From Bacillota bacterium (GTDB taxonomy: Bacteria > Bacillota > Clostridia > Acetivibrionales > DSM-1351): DNA of 64,000 bases. The notes under the pieces are model-generated. The model did not search any database. It was not told the DNA's origin and saw nothing but the letters and a program-made list of their open reading frames with translations. The stretch is from contig JAEWST010000064.1 in the NCBI GenBank assembly GCA_023398105.1, forward strand, positions 1-64,000, in the 5' to 3' direction. Made by a program: the position numbers and the translations under genes. Shown here one piece after another: positions 16,528 to 26,728 of this stretch (position 1 is the first letter of the stretch; the number at the start of each line of letters is the position of its first letter).

Positions 16528-19500
16528 TTATACTCCCACAATTGGCTTAAATGTCATATTAAACTCAAATCTTTGAGCATCAAGCCTATACTTCTTTGCA
16601 AGCTCTGGCCCACAGCTGTTTGAGCCTATTCCACTCTGTGCATAGTCAAGGCAAAGTACAGTGTAACCGCTTTCCTCTAGCTCGAAATTATGCTTCTTTG
16701 CCTCCAACTCTTCCTGTGTATAGTGCGAAACATTAAAACAAAAGGTTTCGTTATTCGTCGCCGCTAAACCTACACCATCCTCCGAAAGAAGTTTTACATA
16801 ATGGCAATTCCAGTGACTTCCATTCTCTTGAGGCCTAATATAATCTTCATGCATGCCCTTGACCTTAGCTTTAAATTCACCTAAATATGAAGCTCTGTGC
16901 TTATCAATATAGCTTTCATAAGGGCCATATCCAAAGTATTCTACATTGTTAATTTCCTTGGGCAGGAAGAAACGCAGTCCAAACCTTGGAAGAAAAGGCA
17001 TTTCCATATTTTTTTCAACTTGAAGATTAAAAGCTACTATGCCTGTATCACTGATTAGCCATTGTGCACTTATGTTGAGTATCCTCTGAATATGAACAGC
17101 TATTATTGATAGATCACTTACAATACGAATACTACTTCCCAATTGTGAAACTGCTGTAGAATATACTCTTGAAATAGTTCTATCATATCCAGCTGCTTTC
17201 CATTTTTCGCACATAATCTTATCGTTATCTGTTGGTGCTCTCCAAATGTTATAGTTCATTGGTTTTGATAATATAATTTCATTGTTGTATACCATTTTGT
17301 CAAATACACCTGTATTTTTGTTATACGTATATTTAAAATTTTGACCCACAACAAAAACATTCCTATCATTTTCTTTAGAACATAGAGTGTTCTGTTCTGA
17401 ACTTTCCTTTACCAAAGTATCAAAAATCCCTTGATTTTCTTCTAAGCAAGGTTTTTCTCCATCCAAACAGATTTGTGCCCTCGTATCCTTTTTGATAATA
17501 CTATCAATTTTGCTACTAGTGTCATACCCCTTCTCAACAGATACTTCAATCTGATCAAACCCTAAAACATGCCCCCTTTTTGTAAATTCCATATCATTTT
17601 TCTGGATATAGTTGAATTTAATATAGCAGTTTCCTTCATTTATTTTCTCTATATTCAAGTAAATAACTTTTTCTTTGTGTGGCTTTACATTTAAAATGCT
17701 ACTATCTTCAATAGCACCCTCATATATAATACGTCCGTCTTTAGTCACCTGATAAGTTATATACAAATAGTCCTTTAAATTATAGAAATCCAGCATATTT
17801 TTAATAGTAATCTTGCCATCCTTGAAATTTGCTTTAATTATTCTTACTGGCCTTATGACATTTTTGTATTCTAAAAGTCCAGTATATGGTTTTCTATCAG
17901 GGTATACAAGTCCATCTATACAAAAATTTCCATCATGTGGATATTCTCCAAAATCTCCTCCATAGTAAAATTTTTCTTTGCCTCCTTCATTTTTACCCAT
18001 AAAAATGGCATGATCACACCATTCCCAAACAAAACCACCACAAAAACCATCATATTTTTCAATCAACTCATAGTACTCTTCAATATCTCCTGGACCATTT
18101 CCCATTGCATGTACAAATTCACACTGAATAAAAGGTTTGTCCCAATTATTACGTTCAAAATAACTGACAATGTCTTCACAAGATGCATACATTCTGCTAT
18201 ATAGGTCTAAATTGCTGTAGTCACTAGTATATCTAGTTGGTGGATATAACGCACTCTCGTAATGAGTAAGCCTGCTATTATCATAACCTTTTAACCATTT
18301 AAGAGCATTTTCAAAATTCCTACCATATCCCGATTCGTTTCCTAACGACCAAATCAACACACAAGGACGATTTTTGTCCCTAGTAACACATCTTTGCACT
18401 CTATCTAATATTGTTTCTTCATACAGTGGATTATGAGCTAATAAAGGGTATTCACTGCCATCTTTAGTCTCCACATATATTGTTGTAGTCCCATGCGTTT
18501 CAATATCTGCCTCATTAATTACATAAAATCCATATTTGTCGCAGAATTCTAAAAAAACAGGTGAGTTTGGATAGTGGCTGGTACGGATTGCATTTATATT
18601 ATGCTGCTTCATTATCATAAGGTCTAAAAGCATATCCTCATTAGTAACAGCTGGTCCTGTTAAAGGACTGCTATCATGGCGATTTACACCCTTAAACTTT
18701 ATTTTTTGACCGTTCAAATATACTACTCTGTCTTCAATTTTAATCTCTCTTATGCCAAGCTTTGTGGAGATTGCTTCATCACCTGTCCTTAAAACCAGAG
18801 TATACAGATTGGGAGTTTCCGCATTCCACAATTGAGGATGATTTATAGTAAAATTGATACAATTACTGTCTGTATGACCTTTTTCTATTACATTGTGCTT
18901 GTTGACATCAAAAAGTATATAATCAACAGATATCTGGTTTTCAAAAAATTCAAGCTCAACAGATATATCTGCCTGTTTATATTCATTTTTCAAATCAATT
19001 TTGACAAAGAAATCCCTTATATGTTCTTTAGGTCTGAATAGTATATATACATCCCTGAAAATTCCCGACATTCTAAATTTATCTTGATCCTCAAAATAAC
19101 TGCCATCACACCATTTTAGTACTAATACCGCTATAGTGTTAGTACCTTCATGTACATAATCTGTAATATCAAATTCGCTTGTTGCATGTGATACCTGACT
19201 ATAGCCTACAAAATTGCTATTTATCCAAAGATAGAAACAGGAATCTACCCCTTCAAAATTCAAAAACTTTCTAAAATTATTAAATTTTCTGTCAATCTCA
19301 AAATGTCTGATATATGCACCACATGGATTTTCTGTAGGTACATATGGAGGGTCATACGGAAATGGGTATTTGATATTTGTATATTGATGCTTATCATAGC
19401 CATAATTTTGCCATGCTCCAGGCACAGGAATTTTATTATACTTGGAGAAATCATATCCAGGTTCATAAAACTGTTCTGTAACATCATAAATGCTATTAAA

Positions 19501-19665
19501 ATATTCAAAATTCCAATAGCCATTTAGCAAATGCAAACGCCCTGAGCTTGTCCTCTCTTCTAATAAAGCTTCATCAACATTAGAATACGGGACAAAATAT
19601 GCTCTGTTATTCATAGTGTTTACATGAAGTATTTTAGGATTCTCAAAGAACTTTTCTACTATCAT
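16528..19665 (-). CDS. lacZ: GH2 beta-galactosidase (LacZ-type)
   Basis: About 1,045 residues, the full LacZ layout: sugar-binding jelly roll, immunoglobulin-like domain, catalytic barrel and C-terminal beta-galactosidase small-chain domain. The acid/base Glu is in SLGNESGYG near residue 445 and the nucleophile Glu in FIQCEFVHAMGN near 516. GGGAGGG precedes ATG at 19665; an upstream in-frame GTG at 19683 has no site. There is no signal peptide, so it is cytoplasmic. It follows the GH10 gene and may trim side chains from imported xylan fragments; specificity beyond beta-galactoside is unproven. Confidence 0.92.
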   Translation of the reverse strand: MIVEKFFENPKILHVNTMNNRAYFVPYSNVDEALLEERTSSGRLHLLNGYWNFEYFNSIYDVTEQFYEPGYDFSKYNKIPVPGAWQNYGYDKHQYTNIKYPFPYDPPYVPTENPCGAYIRHFEIDRKFNNFRKFLNFEGVDSCFYLWINSNFVGYSQVSHATSEFDITDYVHEGTNTIAVLVLKWCDGSYFEDQDKFRMSGIFRDVYILFRPKEHIRDFFVKIDLKNEYKQADISVELEFFENQISVDYILFDVNKHNVIEKGHTDSNCINFTINHPQLWNAETPNLYTLVLRTGDEAISTKLGIREIKIEDRVVYLNGQKIKFKGVNRHDSSPLTGPAVTNEDMLLDLMIMKQHNINAIRTSHYPNSPVFLEFCDKYGFYVINEADIETHGTTTIYVETKDGSEYPLLAHNPLYEETILDRVQRCVTRDKNRPCVLIWSLGNESGYGRNFENALKWLKGYDNSRLTHYESALYPPTRYTSDYSNLDLYSRMYASCEDIVSYFERNNWDKPFIQCEFVHAMGNGPGDIEEYYELIEKYDGFCGGFVWEWCDHAIFMGKNEGGKEKFYYGGDFGEYPHDGNFCIDGLVYPDRKPYTGLLEYKNVIRPVRIIKANFKDGKITIKNMLDFYNLKDYLYITYQVTKDGRIIYEGAIEDSSILNVKPHKEKVIYLNIEKINEGNCYIKFNYIQKNDMEFTKRGHVLGFDQIEVSVEKGYDTSSKIDSIIKKDTRAQICLDGEKPCLEENQGIFDTLVKESSEQNTLCSKENDRNVFVVGQNFKYTYNKNTGVFDKMVYNNEIILSKPMNYNIWRAPTDNDKIMCEKWKAAGYDRTISRVYSTAVSQLGSSIRIVSDLSIIAVHIQRILNISAQWLISDTGIVAFNLQVEKNMEMPFLPRFGLRFFLPKEINNVEYFGYGPYESYIDKHRASYLGEFKAKVKGMHEDYIRPQENGSHWNCHYVKLLSEDGVGLAATNNETFCFNVSHYTQEELEAKKHNFELEESGYTVLCLDYAQSGIGSNSCGPELAKKYRLDAQRFEFNMTFKPIVGV

Positions 19666-19943
19666 ACAACCCTCCCGTGCCACATTCAGGCATAATTTTA
19701 TAGTAAAACAATTGCGAAGAACCTATTCATTGACAATTTCCTTGTTGTAGTCATTGCAATAGAAGCTTTTTATAAGTTTTACTACATTAATAAATTAAAC
19801 TATATCTTTAATTTATTAATGTTCAACCCAATTTCTATGTTATGAAATTTGATTTATTATTACCAATAATATATTATTTATGTAAATATTTCAATAGCAT
19901 TAATAGCAGCCTTTATACGTATAGTGCACAGCATTTAATAGCG

Positions 19944-19992
19944 TCAATTACTATTGTCCGATATTATCAGATATTTAGACAATAGTAATTGA
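19944..19992. other. Long hairpin in the xylanase-lacZ gap
   Basis: TCAATTACTATTGTC pairs perfectly with GACAATAGTAATTGA around a 19-nt loop. The loop side carries GTCCGATATTATCAGATATTTAG, which recurs with two or three changes at 53360-53382. A T-run follows on the plus strand. The rest of the gap 19666-20023 is AT-rich, and I see no gene. Confidence 0.6.
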
Positions 19993-20023
19993 TTTTTAGT
20001 ATGTAAATACCCTATTAAAAACC

Positions 20024-20061
20024 AAAATAACCCTAATGCTTACACATTTAGGGTTATTTTT
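20024..20061 (-). terminator. Terminator overlapping the xylanase stop codon
   Basis: AAAATAACCCTAA / TTAGGGTTATTTT form a 13-bp stem. The xylanase stop lies in the loop, so the last codons are part of the stem. lacZ beyond it probably needs read-through or its own promoter. Confidence 0.75.
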
Positions 20062-21263
20062 TCATCTAAATTATTCAATTCAAAGCTTACTGTATTGCCT
20101 TTAAAGTTTAATTCATATTCACCGTAATATCCTTTAAGATTTATAAATCCATTTTCATCTGTAGTGAAACTCTGTTCATTTAGCCACCATTCATTTTTCA
20201 CTAAGTTATATATTTCATTATATATAGGCTTTACTCTATTTTCCTTTGTTAAAATGCCTGAGGGAGCACCTAGCCAGGCACCATCAACAAAATCCCACCA
20301 AGTTATTGATTCCACCAAAGGATGTGCAAAAAGCGTCTTGTAATGCATTGCCGCTTCTCTTGCCTGTCTCTCTTCACCTTCTTGGGTTGTAGGCCATTCA
20401 GGTAATTGGTAGTCATTAAGGTCTTCAATCTCCTTTGGCATTATGTGCCCAGACACCAATGTATTCTCGGTAAAATGTATTGGCAATTTAAAACGGGAGA
20501 ACCTCTCTAGAACCGTTTCTGTCTTTTCTATACCCCAGTATCCCTGATGCATGTGTGACTGAACACCAATAGCATCAATAGGTACTTCTGCTTCAAGCAA
20601 GCTTTCAATTAGCCTAGCATAATCTTCTGAAGTATTAAAGTCATTAATAAGCAAAACAGCATTAGGATTTGATTGCTTTGTTGCCTTAAATACTTCACTC
20701 ACAAGTTTGACCCTGCCCATTTCCTTGCAAATACGCGTTATCCCATTATCATATTTATCAAATATAGGCATAATTACAACTTCATTTATTACATCCCACA
20801 TATCAATTAATCCAGTAAACTCTGTTACCTCTCTATTTATGCGGTTAAGTTGTTCCTTAATAATATCGGAATTATCCAATTCAAGAAGCCATGGAGGTGC
20901 CAGTGTATGCCAGCATAAAGGATGACCTTTTACAGTCAATCCTTTTGACTTCCACCATTGTGCTGCCTGTTTAAGTCTCACCGTATCAGGTTGCCCCTTA
21001 ACTGGTTCAAAATTCCTCCAATAAAACGGCAACGTTACGGAGTTAAATAAATTTAAAAACTTGCTATATCGCTCTTCAAAAAATTCTTTTTCAGAGCCAT
21101 TAAACTCATTATTTTTGTACTTTACTGCGGTAAATTCACTACATCCAAAAAGAAACTTATGCTTTTTCTGACATATATCTACGTGCTGATTGCTCAAAGG
21201 AACTCCGTTCTTGCATTCAACCTTTAATAGTTTTGTACCTATTCTATGTGTATATTTGTGCAC
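20040..21263 (-). CDS. GH10 endo-1,4-beta-xylanase, cytoplasmic
   Basis: 407 residues without signal peptide, dockerin or carbohydrate-binding module. GH10 signatures are GHPLCWHTLAPPWL near residue 110, the acid/base Glu in WDVINEVV near 158 and the nucleophile Glu in PIHFTENTL near 262. WWDFVDGAWL is near 335. The last 70 residues form a beta-rich tail. The start is GTG at 21263 with AGGAG upstream, 24 bp after the permease gene. It presumably cuts imported xylooligosaccharides. Confidence 0.93.
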   Translation of the reverse strand: MHKYTHRIGTKLLKVECKNGVPLSNQHVDICQKKHKFLFGCSEFTAVKYKNNEFNGSEKEFFEERYSKFLNLFNSVTLPFYWRNFEPVKGQPDTVRLKQAAQWWKSKGLTVKGHPLCWHTLAPPWLLELDNSDIIKEQLNRINREVTEFTGLIDMWDVINEVVIMPIFDKYDNGITRICKEMGRVKLVSEVFKATKQSNPNAVLLINDFNTSEDYARLIESLLEAEVPIDAIGVQSHMHQGYWGIEKTETVLERFSRFKLPIHFTENTLVSGHIMPKEIEDLNDYQLPEWPTTQEGEERQAREAAMHYKTLFAHPLVESITWWDFVDGAWLGAPSGILTKENRVKPIYNEIYNLVKNEWWLNEQSFTTDENGFINLKGYYGEYELNFKGNTVSFELNNLDEKITLNV

Positions 21264-21287
21264 AGTGGTTTCTCCTATAAAATAAAT

Positions 21288-22202
21288 TTATTCTTTAACG
21301 CCTCCAACATTTAATCCAACAATAAAATGCCTCTGCAAGAATGGATAAACCACAATTATTGGCATTGCAGCTACAATAGTTATCGCTGCCCTTATGGATA
21401 TTGGAGTAACCATACCCGAGGCAGACTGTGACCCAGCACCAACACCAGCTGCCATAGCCGGATTCGCATTTGCATTTGAGGTAGAAGAAAGTAATTTCAT
21501 CAATTCATACTGCAAAGTACTTAATTCTTGCTTTGACGAACAATATATAAATGTGTCAAACCATGAATTCCAAGAACCAACTGCTACGAATAAAGCTATT
21601 GTTGCAAGAACAGGCTTGCATAGAGGGAATATTATCTTAAGGAATATTCTAAAGTCTCCTGCTCCATCTATTCTTGCTGATTCAACTAAACTTTCAGGTA
21701 TACTGAGAATGTAAGTTCTTATAACAACCATATTAAATCCTGATATAAGTGTAGGTATTACATATACCCAAAAACTATTAATTAGTCCTAAGCCTTTTAT
21801 CAAGAAGTAATTAGGTATAAGTCCTGCATTAAAGTACATAGTCAATACACATATAATAGTGATTTGCTTCCTTAAAGCAAACTCCTTTCTGCTTAAGGTG
21901 TAGGAAAGCATTGTTGTAAGGAACAAATTTAAAACTGTTGATAGTACGGTTCTAGCTACTGATACAAAAAATGCATCATAAACCGTTCCTGAGAAGAAAA
22001 CAGCCTTATAATTCTGTAATGAAAAAATTCTTGGCCAGAGATAAATTCCACCTCTGATAGTATCAAGACCATCATTAAAAGATACCGCTATTGTATTTAA
22101 AAAAGGATAAAGAGTAACAACTGCCAATACCAACATAAAGGTTGTATTGAAGGTATTGAATATTACATCTCCTATCTTTAGTTGTCTTTGTTTTATATTC
22201 AT
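21288..22202 (-). CDS. ABC sugar permease, LplC/YtcP type
   Basis: A 304-residue inner-membrane permease with six predicted helices. The EAA-like loop SLVESARIDGAGDFRIFLKI lies near residue 182 and contacts an ATPase encoded elsewhere (no ATPase gene is in this locus). It is partner of the permease at 22212, ten bases upstream. This importer group takes up oligosaccharides such as xylan or pectin fragments. Confidence 0.93.
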   Translation of the reverse strand: MNIKQRQLKIGDVIFNTFNTTFMLVLAVVTLYPFLNTIAVSFNDGLDTIRGGIYLWPRIFSLQNYKAVFFSGTVYDAFFVSVARTVLSTVLNLFLTTMLSYTLSRKEFALRKQITIICVLTMYFNAGLIPNYFLIKGLGLINSFWVYVIPTLISGFNMVVIRTYILSIPESLVESARIDGAGDFRIFLKIIFPLCKPVLATIALFVAVGSWNSWFDTFIYCSSKQELSTLQYELMKLLSSTSNANANPAMAAGVGAGSQSASGMVTPISIRAAITIVAAMPIIVVYPFLQRHFIVGLNVGGVKE

Positions 22203-22211
22203 AGCATCACC

Positions 22212-23189
22212 CTATATAAGCCTTTCTTCGCCTAGTCTTTTAGCTACAAAGTTTGCCGCAAACAATAATATTATACTGATTACACTTCTTATAATTCCTG
22301 CTGCTGTCGCTAATGAATAATTAAATTGTTTAATACCATATTTCAAAACATAAATATCAATTGTTTCTGACCAATCAGATACCAACCCGTTACCGAGTAT
22401 GTACTGAATTTCAAAACCAGCGTCCATAACACGTCCGATGTTCATTATCAATAATATAATAATTGTAGGTTTAATGCCTGGAAGAGTTACATTCAACATT
22501 TTATTAAATCTTCCTGCACCGTCTATATCTGCGGCTTCATATTGTGCAGGATCTATTGCTGCTATAGCTGCTATATATATAATGGTGTTCCAACCAAGTT
22601 CTTTCCAAACATTGGTTGCTCCAACTATTCCCCAAAAATACTTACCCTCACTTAGCCATAAGACAGGGGAGTCAACTATCCCTAAAGCCACTAGGACTTC
22701 ATTTATAATACCGCTTTCTGTAGATAAAGTAGTTGAAACTATACCGCAAACGATTATCCATGATAAGAAGTGCGGTAAATAGGATACTGTTTGAATTGCT
22801 CTCTTAAAAAAAATGTTTTTAATTTCATTTAGTAGCAATGCTAATATTATTGCTGTCACAAAGCTAAGTACAAGATTAATTACACTCATGCTAAGGGTAT
22901 TTCTAAAAGCCCTTATGAAAGCTTCATCTTTAAATAAATATTCAAAATGCTGCAAGCCAGCCCACTTCTGATCAAAGAATGATTTAGCAGGTTTATAATT
23001 CTGGAAAGCCATGAGCCAGCCCCATATTGGTGCATAAGAAAAAATTAATATGTATATAAGCAAGGGCACGGACATAAATAACAGCTGTTTTTGATTCTTT
23101 ATTTGCTTCCACTTGCTAGTTTTTAATGATAACTGTATTTGCTCACTTGGATTTTTGTTGTCATTTAAAGCAGATATATTGTTAGCCAT
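22212..23189 (-). CDS. ABC sugar permease, LplB/YtoA type
   Basis: 325 residues with six helices and a cytoplasmic N-terminal extension of about 30 residues. The coupling loop is QYEAADIDGAGRFNKMLNVT near residue 215. It lies between the binding protein and LplC-type genes in one operon. CTGGAGGGCAG precedes ATG. It is the membrane half of the transporter. Confidence 0.93.
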   Translation of the reverse strand: MANNISALNDNKNPSEQIQLSLKTSKWKQIKNQKQLLFMSVPLLIYILIFSYAPIWGWLMAFQNYKPAKSFFDQKWAGLQHFEYLFKDEAFIRAFRNTLSMSVINLVLSFVTAIILALLLNEIKNIFFKRAIQTVSYLPHFLSWIIVCGIVSTTLSTESGIINEVLVALGIVDSPVLWLSEGKYFWGIVGATNVWKELGWNTIIYIAAIAAIDPAQYEAADIDGAGRFNKMLNVTLPGIKPTIIILLIMNIGRVMDAGFEIQYILGNGLVSDWSETIDIYVLKYGIKQFNYSLATAAGIIRSVISIILLFAANFVAKRLGEERLI

Positions 23190-23240
23190 ACTGCCCTCCA
23201 GTCAATCAGAAATAGAATTTCCTTCTCTTTAATATTCATT

Positions 23241-23262
23241 GGAGCATATTTTCATATGCTCC
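23241..23262 (-). terminator. Intra-operon stem-loop after the binding-protein gene
   Basis: GGAGCATA / TATGCTCC surround a 6-nt loop between the binding protein and first permease genes. Such stems commonly stabilise the upstream mRNA or attenuate transcription so that the binding protein is made in excess. Confidence 0.6.
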
Positions 23263-23291
23263 AATAAATATTGTATTAAATAATTGTTTAA

Positions 23292-24986
23292 TTACTTCCA
23301 GTTCTCTGCTCTCCACTTAAGCTGGTCATTCATTCTGTCCAAATAAGCCTGAATATCAGCCTTATGTAGCTCAGTAACATATTCATCCCATACCTTGTCG
23401 AAATCAGCTGGTTTTGAAAGTATTGCCTTTGGAAGATACTTAGTACCTGTTTCTCCTATCTTAGTGTTAGCCATACTAGCAGGTGAACCGTCTACCAAAT
23501 CTATTCCCCATGCTGGATAGGATACTCTGTTCTCAGGAGGATCATTTAGGAATTGTGTCCAAGTCTCGTAACCATAAGCCTTCAAGAAGTTTTTATCGTA
23601 ATCTGATAATGATTCATAGAATTCTTTTTTCTGGAAGCCTGGAGTACAAGCATTTCCATTTGAGAATGAACCTTCCATCTTAGGTCCATAATACCACAAA
23701 TAGTATGCCATATTCTGAAGTCTCCAAGACTGGTCTTCATAATTTCTACGTTGTTCAGGAGTTCTAACGAATTCTCCGCTTTCATTTACAGAGTAATCTT
23801 CGCCTTCAATACCCCAACCTAATATTGTCTGCCATTCTTCAGTTAACAATGTATCAAAGAATTTTATAACTCTTTCTGGATCCTTACAGCTACTTGTTAT
23901 AGCAAATCCAGTATTAACATTTAATACAGTTCTGTCTTGGTAGTAAGGCTTAATGCTCTCATCAAATGTTATAGCACATGGTGCCCATGTTCTTTCAATT
24001 TTGTTCTGCTGTTTAAGTGTTAAATCTGCATTACTAAAGTTCCAGAACTGGTCAAATGTACCAAGCACTCTACCACTAGACAATTTAGCCATGTACTGGT
24101 CATAATTCATTGTAAATGTTTCTGGGTCAACTAAGCCCTTGTTGTACATATCGTTAAGTTTCTTGTAATATCTCTTTGCATAATCTTTATCCCAGAAGAA
24201 TTCTGCAACATTTGTCTCAGCATTAACAACTACCTGACCATCATTTGGATATCCAGCCAAGTGCTCAGGAGGATTCTTTAAGCAGAAATCTCTCCATCCA
24301 TCTGATAAAATTTCAAAACCTATAGTTTTTTGTCCATCGATCTCTGGGTACTTAGTTTGATATTTTTCAATCAAATCAAAGTACTGATCTAAAGTCTTAA
24401 CCTGTGGATATCCGAATTCAGCTAATACAGCCTTCTGTATCCAAAATGCAGGTCCTTGCCAAATATTTGTTTGATATTCGTTATAGAACACACCGTAATC
24501 AGGCATTATATAGAAATGTCCATCGTTTGGATCTTTAACCTTATTTTTGTATGGTTCATAGTGTTTTTGAAGATTTGGAGCATGTTCTGCTATTAAATCT
24601 TCAAGTGGTAATAATGCTCCTGCAGCAGTAAACTTAGGATTAGTAAATGTATCAACTGAAAGTACATCTGGATAGTCCCCGCCAGCAATCATTACACCTA
24701 TTTTTTGATCCTTATCACCTACAAGAAATTCAAAATTACATGTAACACCCAATTTTTCCTGTATTAATTTGTAAATCTTATTATCTGGTGTAGCCGCCTG
24801 ACCTGGGTCAGAGATGAAAAAGCTTATTTCGATTGGATCGAGAGCAGCATCTTTTGATTCTGCAGATGTTGAAGTTGTAGCTGTTGCACTGTCTTTTGAA
24901 TCAGTATTTCCGCCACAGCCAGCCATAACAGAACCCATCATTGCTAGTGCTAAAAACAAACTTACAAGCCTTTTTTTTCCTAACAT
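23292..24986 (-). CDS. Extracellular sugar-binding lipoprotein, LplA type
   Basis: 564 residues, family-1 solute-binding protein. The signal MLGKKRLVSLFLALAMMGSV ends in lipobox MAGC, followed by a Ser/Thr-rich linker. GGDYPDVLS near residue 108 and GYPNDGQV near 225 are typical of the long LplA/YtcQ group. AGGAGG precedes ATG. It captures oligosaccharides for the two permeases downstream. Confidence 0.93.
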   Translation of the reverse strand: MLGKKRLVSLFLALAMMGSVMAGCGGNTDSKDSATATTSTSAESKDAALDPIEISFFISDPGQAATPDNKIYKLIQEKLGVTCNFEFLVGDKDQKIGVMIAGGDYPDVLSVDTFTNPKFTAAGALLPLEDLIAEHAPNLQKHYEPYKNKVKDPNDGHFYIMPDYGVFYNEYQTNIWQGPAFWIQKAVLAEFGYPQVKTLDQYFDLIEKYQTKYPEIDGQKTIGFEILSDGWRDFCLKNPPEHLAGYPNDGQVVVNAETNVAEFFWDKDYAKRYYKKLNDMYNKGLVDPETFTMNYDQYMAKLSSGRVLGTFDQFWNFSNADLTLKQQNKIERTWAPCAITFDESIKPYYQDRTVLNVNTGFAITSSCKDPERVIKFFDTLLTEEWQTILGWGIEGEDYSVNESGEFVRTPEQRRNYEDQSWRLQNMAYYLWYYGPKMEGSFSNGNACTPGFQKKEFYESLSDYDKNFLKAYGYETWTQFLNDPPENRVSYPAWGIDLVDGSPASMANTKIGETGTKYLPKAILSKPADFDKVWDEYVTELHKADIQAYLDRMNDQLKWRAENWK

Positions 24987-25106
24987 TTGTCGTCCTCCTT
25001 ATAATATCTATGTTCAGTATTAGCTAAAGCTATACTGTAATAATATTATCGGCTAAAATGATGATTTTTTCAATTTGCAAAAATACACATTTAGTACCTA
25101 AAAAGT

Positions 25107-26675
25107 TTAGTTGTTAGTTTTAAACTTAATTCTGTACTCACTTGGCTTCATAAAAAAGGTCTTAGTAAATTGTTCCAAAAAATTCCCATATGATGTATAT
25201 CCTAAATATTGTGCAATATCGTATACTTTTTGATCTGTACTTCTAATTAGACTTTCTGCTTCTTTCATTCTAAGACTATGCAAATAATCATTGAAGCTAC
25301 AGCCAAACCATTTACTGATTTGACTCCCTAAATAAGTCGGATGAATATATAGTTTACTTGAAATTTCCTTTATAGTTATATTTCTTTTAAAATTTTCTTT
25401 TATATATTCTTCTACCTTTAATTTGTCTGCTAATTTATGTCTACTTTTTATTTCCTGTACATGCGCACAAAAATCAATACAGCATTGTTTCATTTTTAAT
25501 TCCATTTCATTTATAGTTTTAACCCTGCTGAAAAGTATACTGACATCCCTTATAAATGGTATTTCTTCAGTATTTTCTCCCATCGCAGTCAAAATAGATA
25601 AAATTTTATAAATAATGCTGTTTAAATACATTTCAATCATTTCATAAGCAGTATGTTCATTTTTAAATACGCCAAATATTGAATCAATGGCTTTTAATAT
25701 TCTGTCTATATCAATATTATCAAATGCATTTTGCAATTCTTCCATATATTCAATGTTTTCAAATCTATAGCTTTGTAAGCTATCTTGATAATCCTTGTAT
25801 AACAGGATACTGCCTGGAATAGTATAGAAACGATATTGCATTGCCTTTTCAGCTTCTCTCATTGAATTATTGAGTTGCTTCAATTCTTTGACCGAATCCC
25901 CTAAAGCTAAATAAAAACTATTTTTATATACTTCTTTTAATATGGAGCATAGTGTTTGTGCTATTTCATAAATTGAGGTTTTACCCGAACTGCCAATCAC
26001 AAACCCATTAATTCCTTTACTTACAAATACAGGATAAATTAGCTCATTGCCTAGCCCTTTTGTTAATAAAGAGGTCTTAATTTTATCAAATATTTTAAAT
26101 TCAATACAATCCTCCTTAATATAATTATGAATAGCATCAAGCCTAGCATAAGCCCAGGCTTTACTTTTCAGTATTAGCTCAGAACCAAGTGCAGTAGTAA
26201 TATCCAGTTCATCAATTTTTCCTTCTAGATATTGTTCAAACAAAATTCCCATATCAAAATCTGTACTTACAGAGCAAATTTTTTTATATTTCTTATTCTG
26301 TTCAATACTTGATAATATTTGCAAAAGAACTTCTGAGAACTCGTCTTTAAAAACAGGTTTTAATATATAATGCTGTACACCAAGCTGCATAGCACTTTTT
26401 GCATATTCAAACTGATCATACCCACTAACTATTATGAATTTAATGTCTGGGTCAACCTCTTCAGCAACTCTCTTTACAAGCTCAATCCCATTCATTACGG
26501 GCATATCTATATCGGTTATTATAAGGTCGGGTCTTAACTCTTTAGCGAGCCTTAACGCTTCTTTACCATTACTAACCTCTCCGCATATAGACACGTCTAA
26601 ATCTTCCCAATCTGCAGCTAATTTTATTGCTTCTATTGCCATTGGCTCATCATCAACTATTAAAACCTTGAACAT
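25107..26675 (-). CDS. YesN-type response regulator with AraC HTH (second of two)
   Basis: 522 residues. The receiver has DD at 8-9, the phospho-acceptor in LIITDIDMP near 55 and YILKPV near 105. A long middle region lacks clear motifs. The AraC double HTH is at about 420-520 (TIKEISSKLYIHPTYLG; AQYLGYTSYGNFLEQF). GGAGG precedes ATG. It lies directly before the transporter genes, which are its likely targets, and directly after the kinase. Confidence 0.93.
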   Translation of the reverse strand: MFKVLIVDDEPMAIEAIKLAADWEDLDVSICGEVSNGKEALRLAKELRPDLIITDIDMPVMNGIELVKRVAEEVDPDIKFIIVSGYDQFEYAKSAMQLGVQHYILKPVFKDEFSEVLLQILSSIEQNKKYKKICSVSTDFDMGILFEQYLEGKIDELDITTALGSELILKSKAWAYARLDAIHNYIKEDCIEFKIFDKIKTSLLTKGLGNELIYPVFVSKGINGFVIGSSGKTSIYEIAQTLCSILKEVYKNSFYLALGDSVKELKQLNNSMREAEKAMQYRFYTIPGSILLYKDYQDSLQSYRFENIEYMEELQNAFDNIDIDRILKAIDSIFGVFKNEHTAYEMIEMYLNSIIYKILSILTAMGENTEEIPFIRDVSILFSRVKTINEMELKMKQCCIDFCAHVQEIKSRHKLADKLKVEEYIKENFKRNITIKEISSKLYIHPTYLGSQISKWFGCSFNDYLHSLRMKEAESLIRSTDQKVYDIAQYLGYTSYGNFLEQFTKTFFMKPSEYRIKFKTNN

Positions 26676-26728
26676 CTAGTCCTCCAAATTTTCCTCAAAA
26701 AATATCTACATTGCAAGAAAAATAAATA

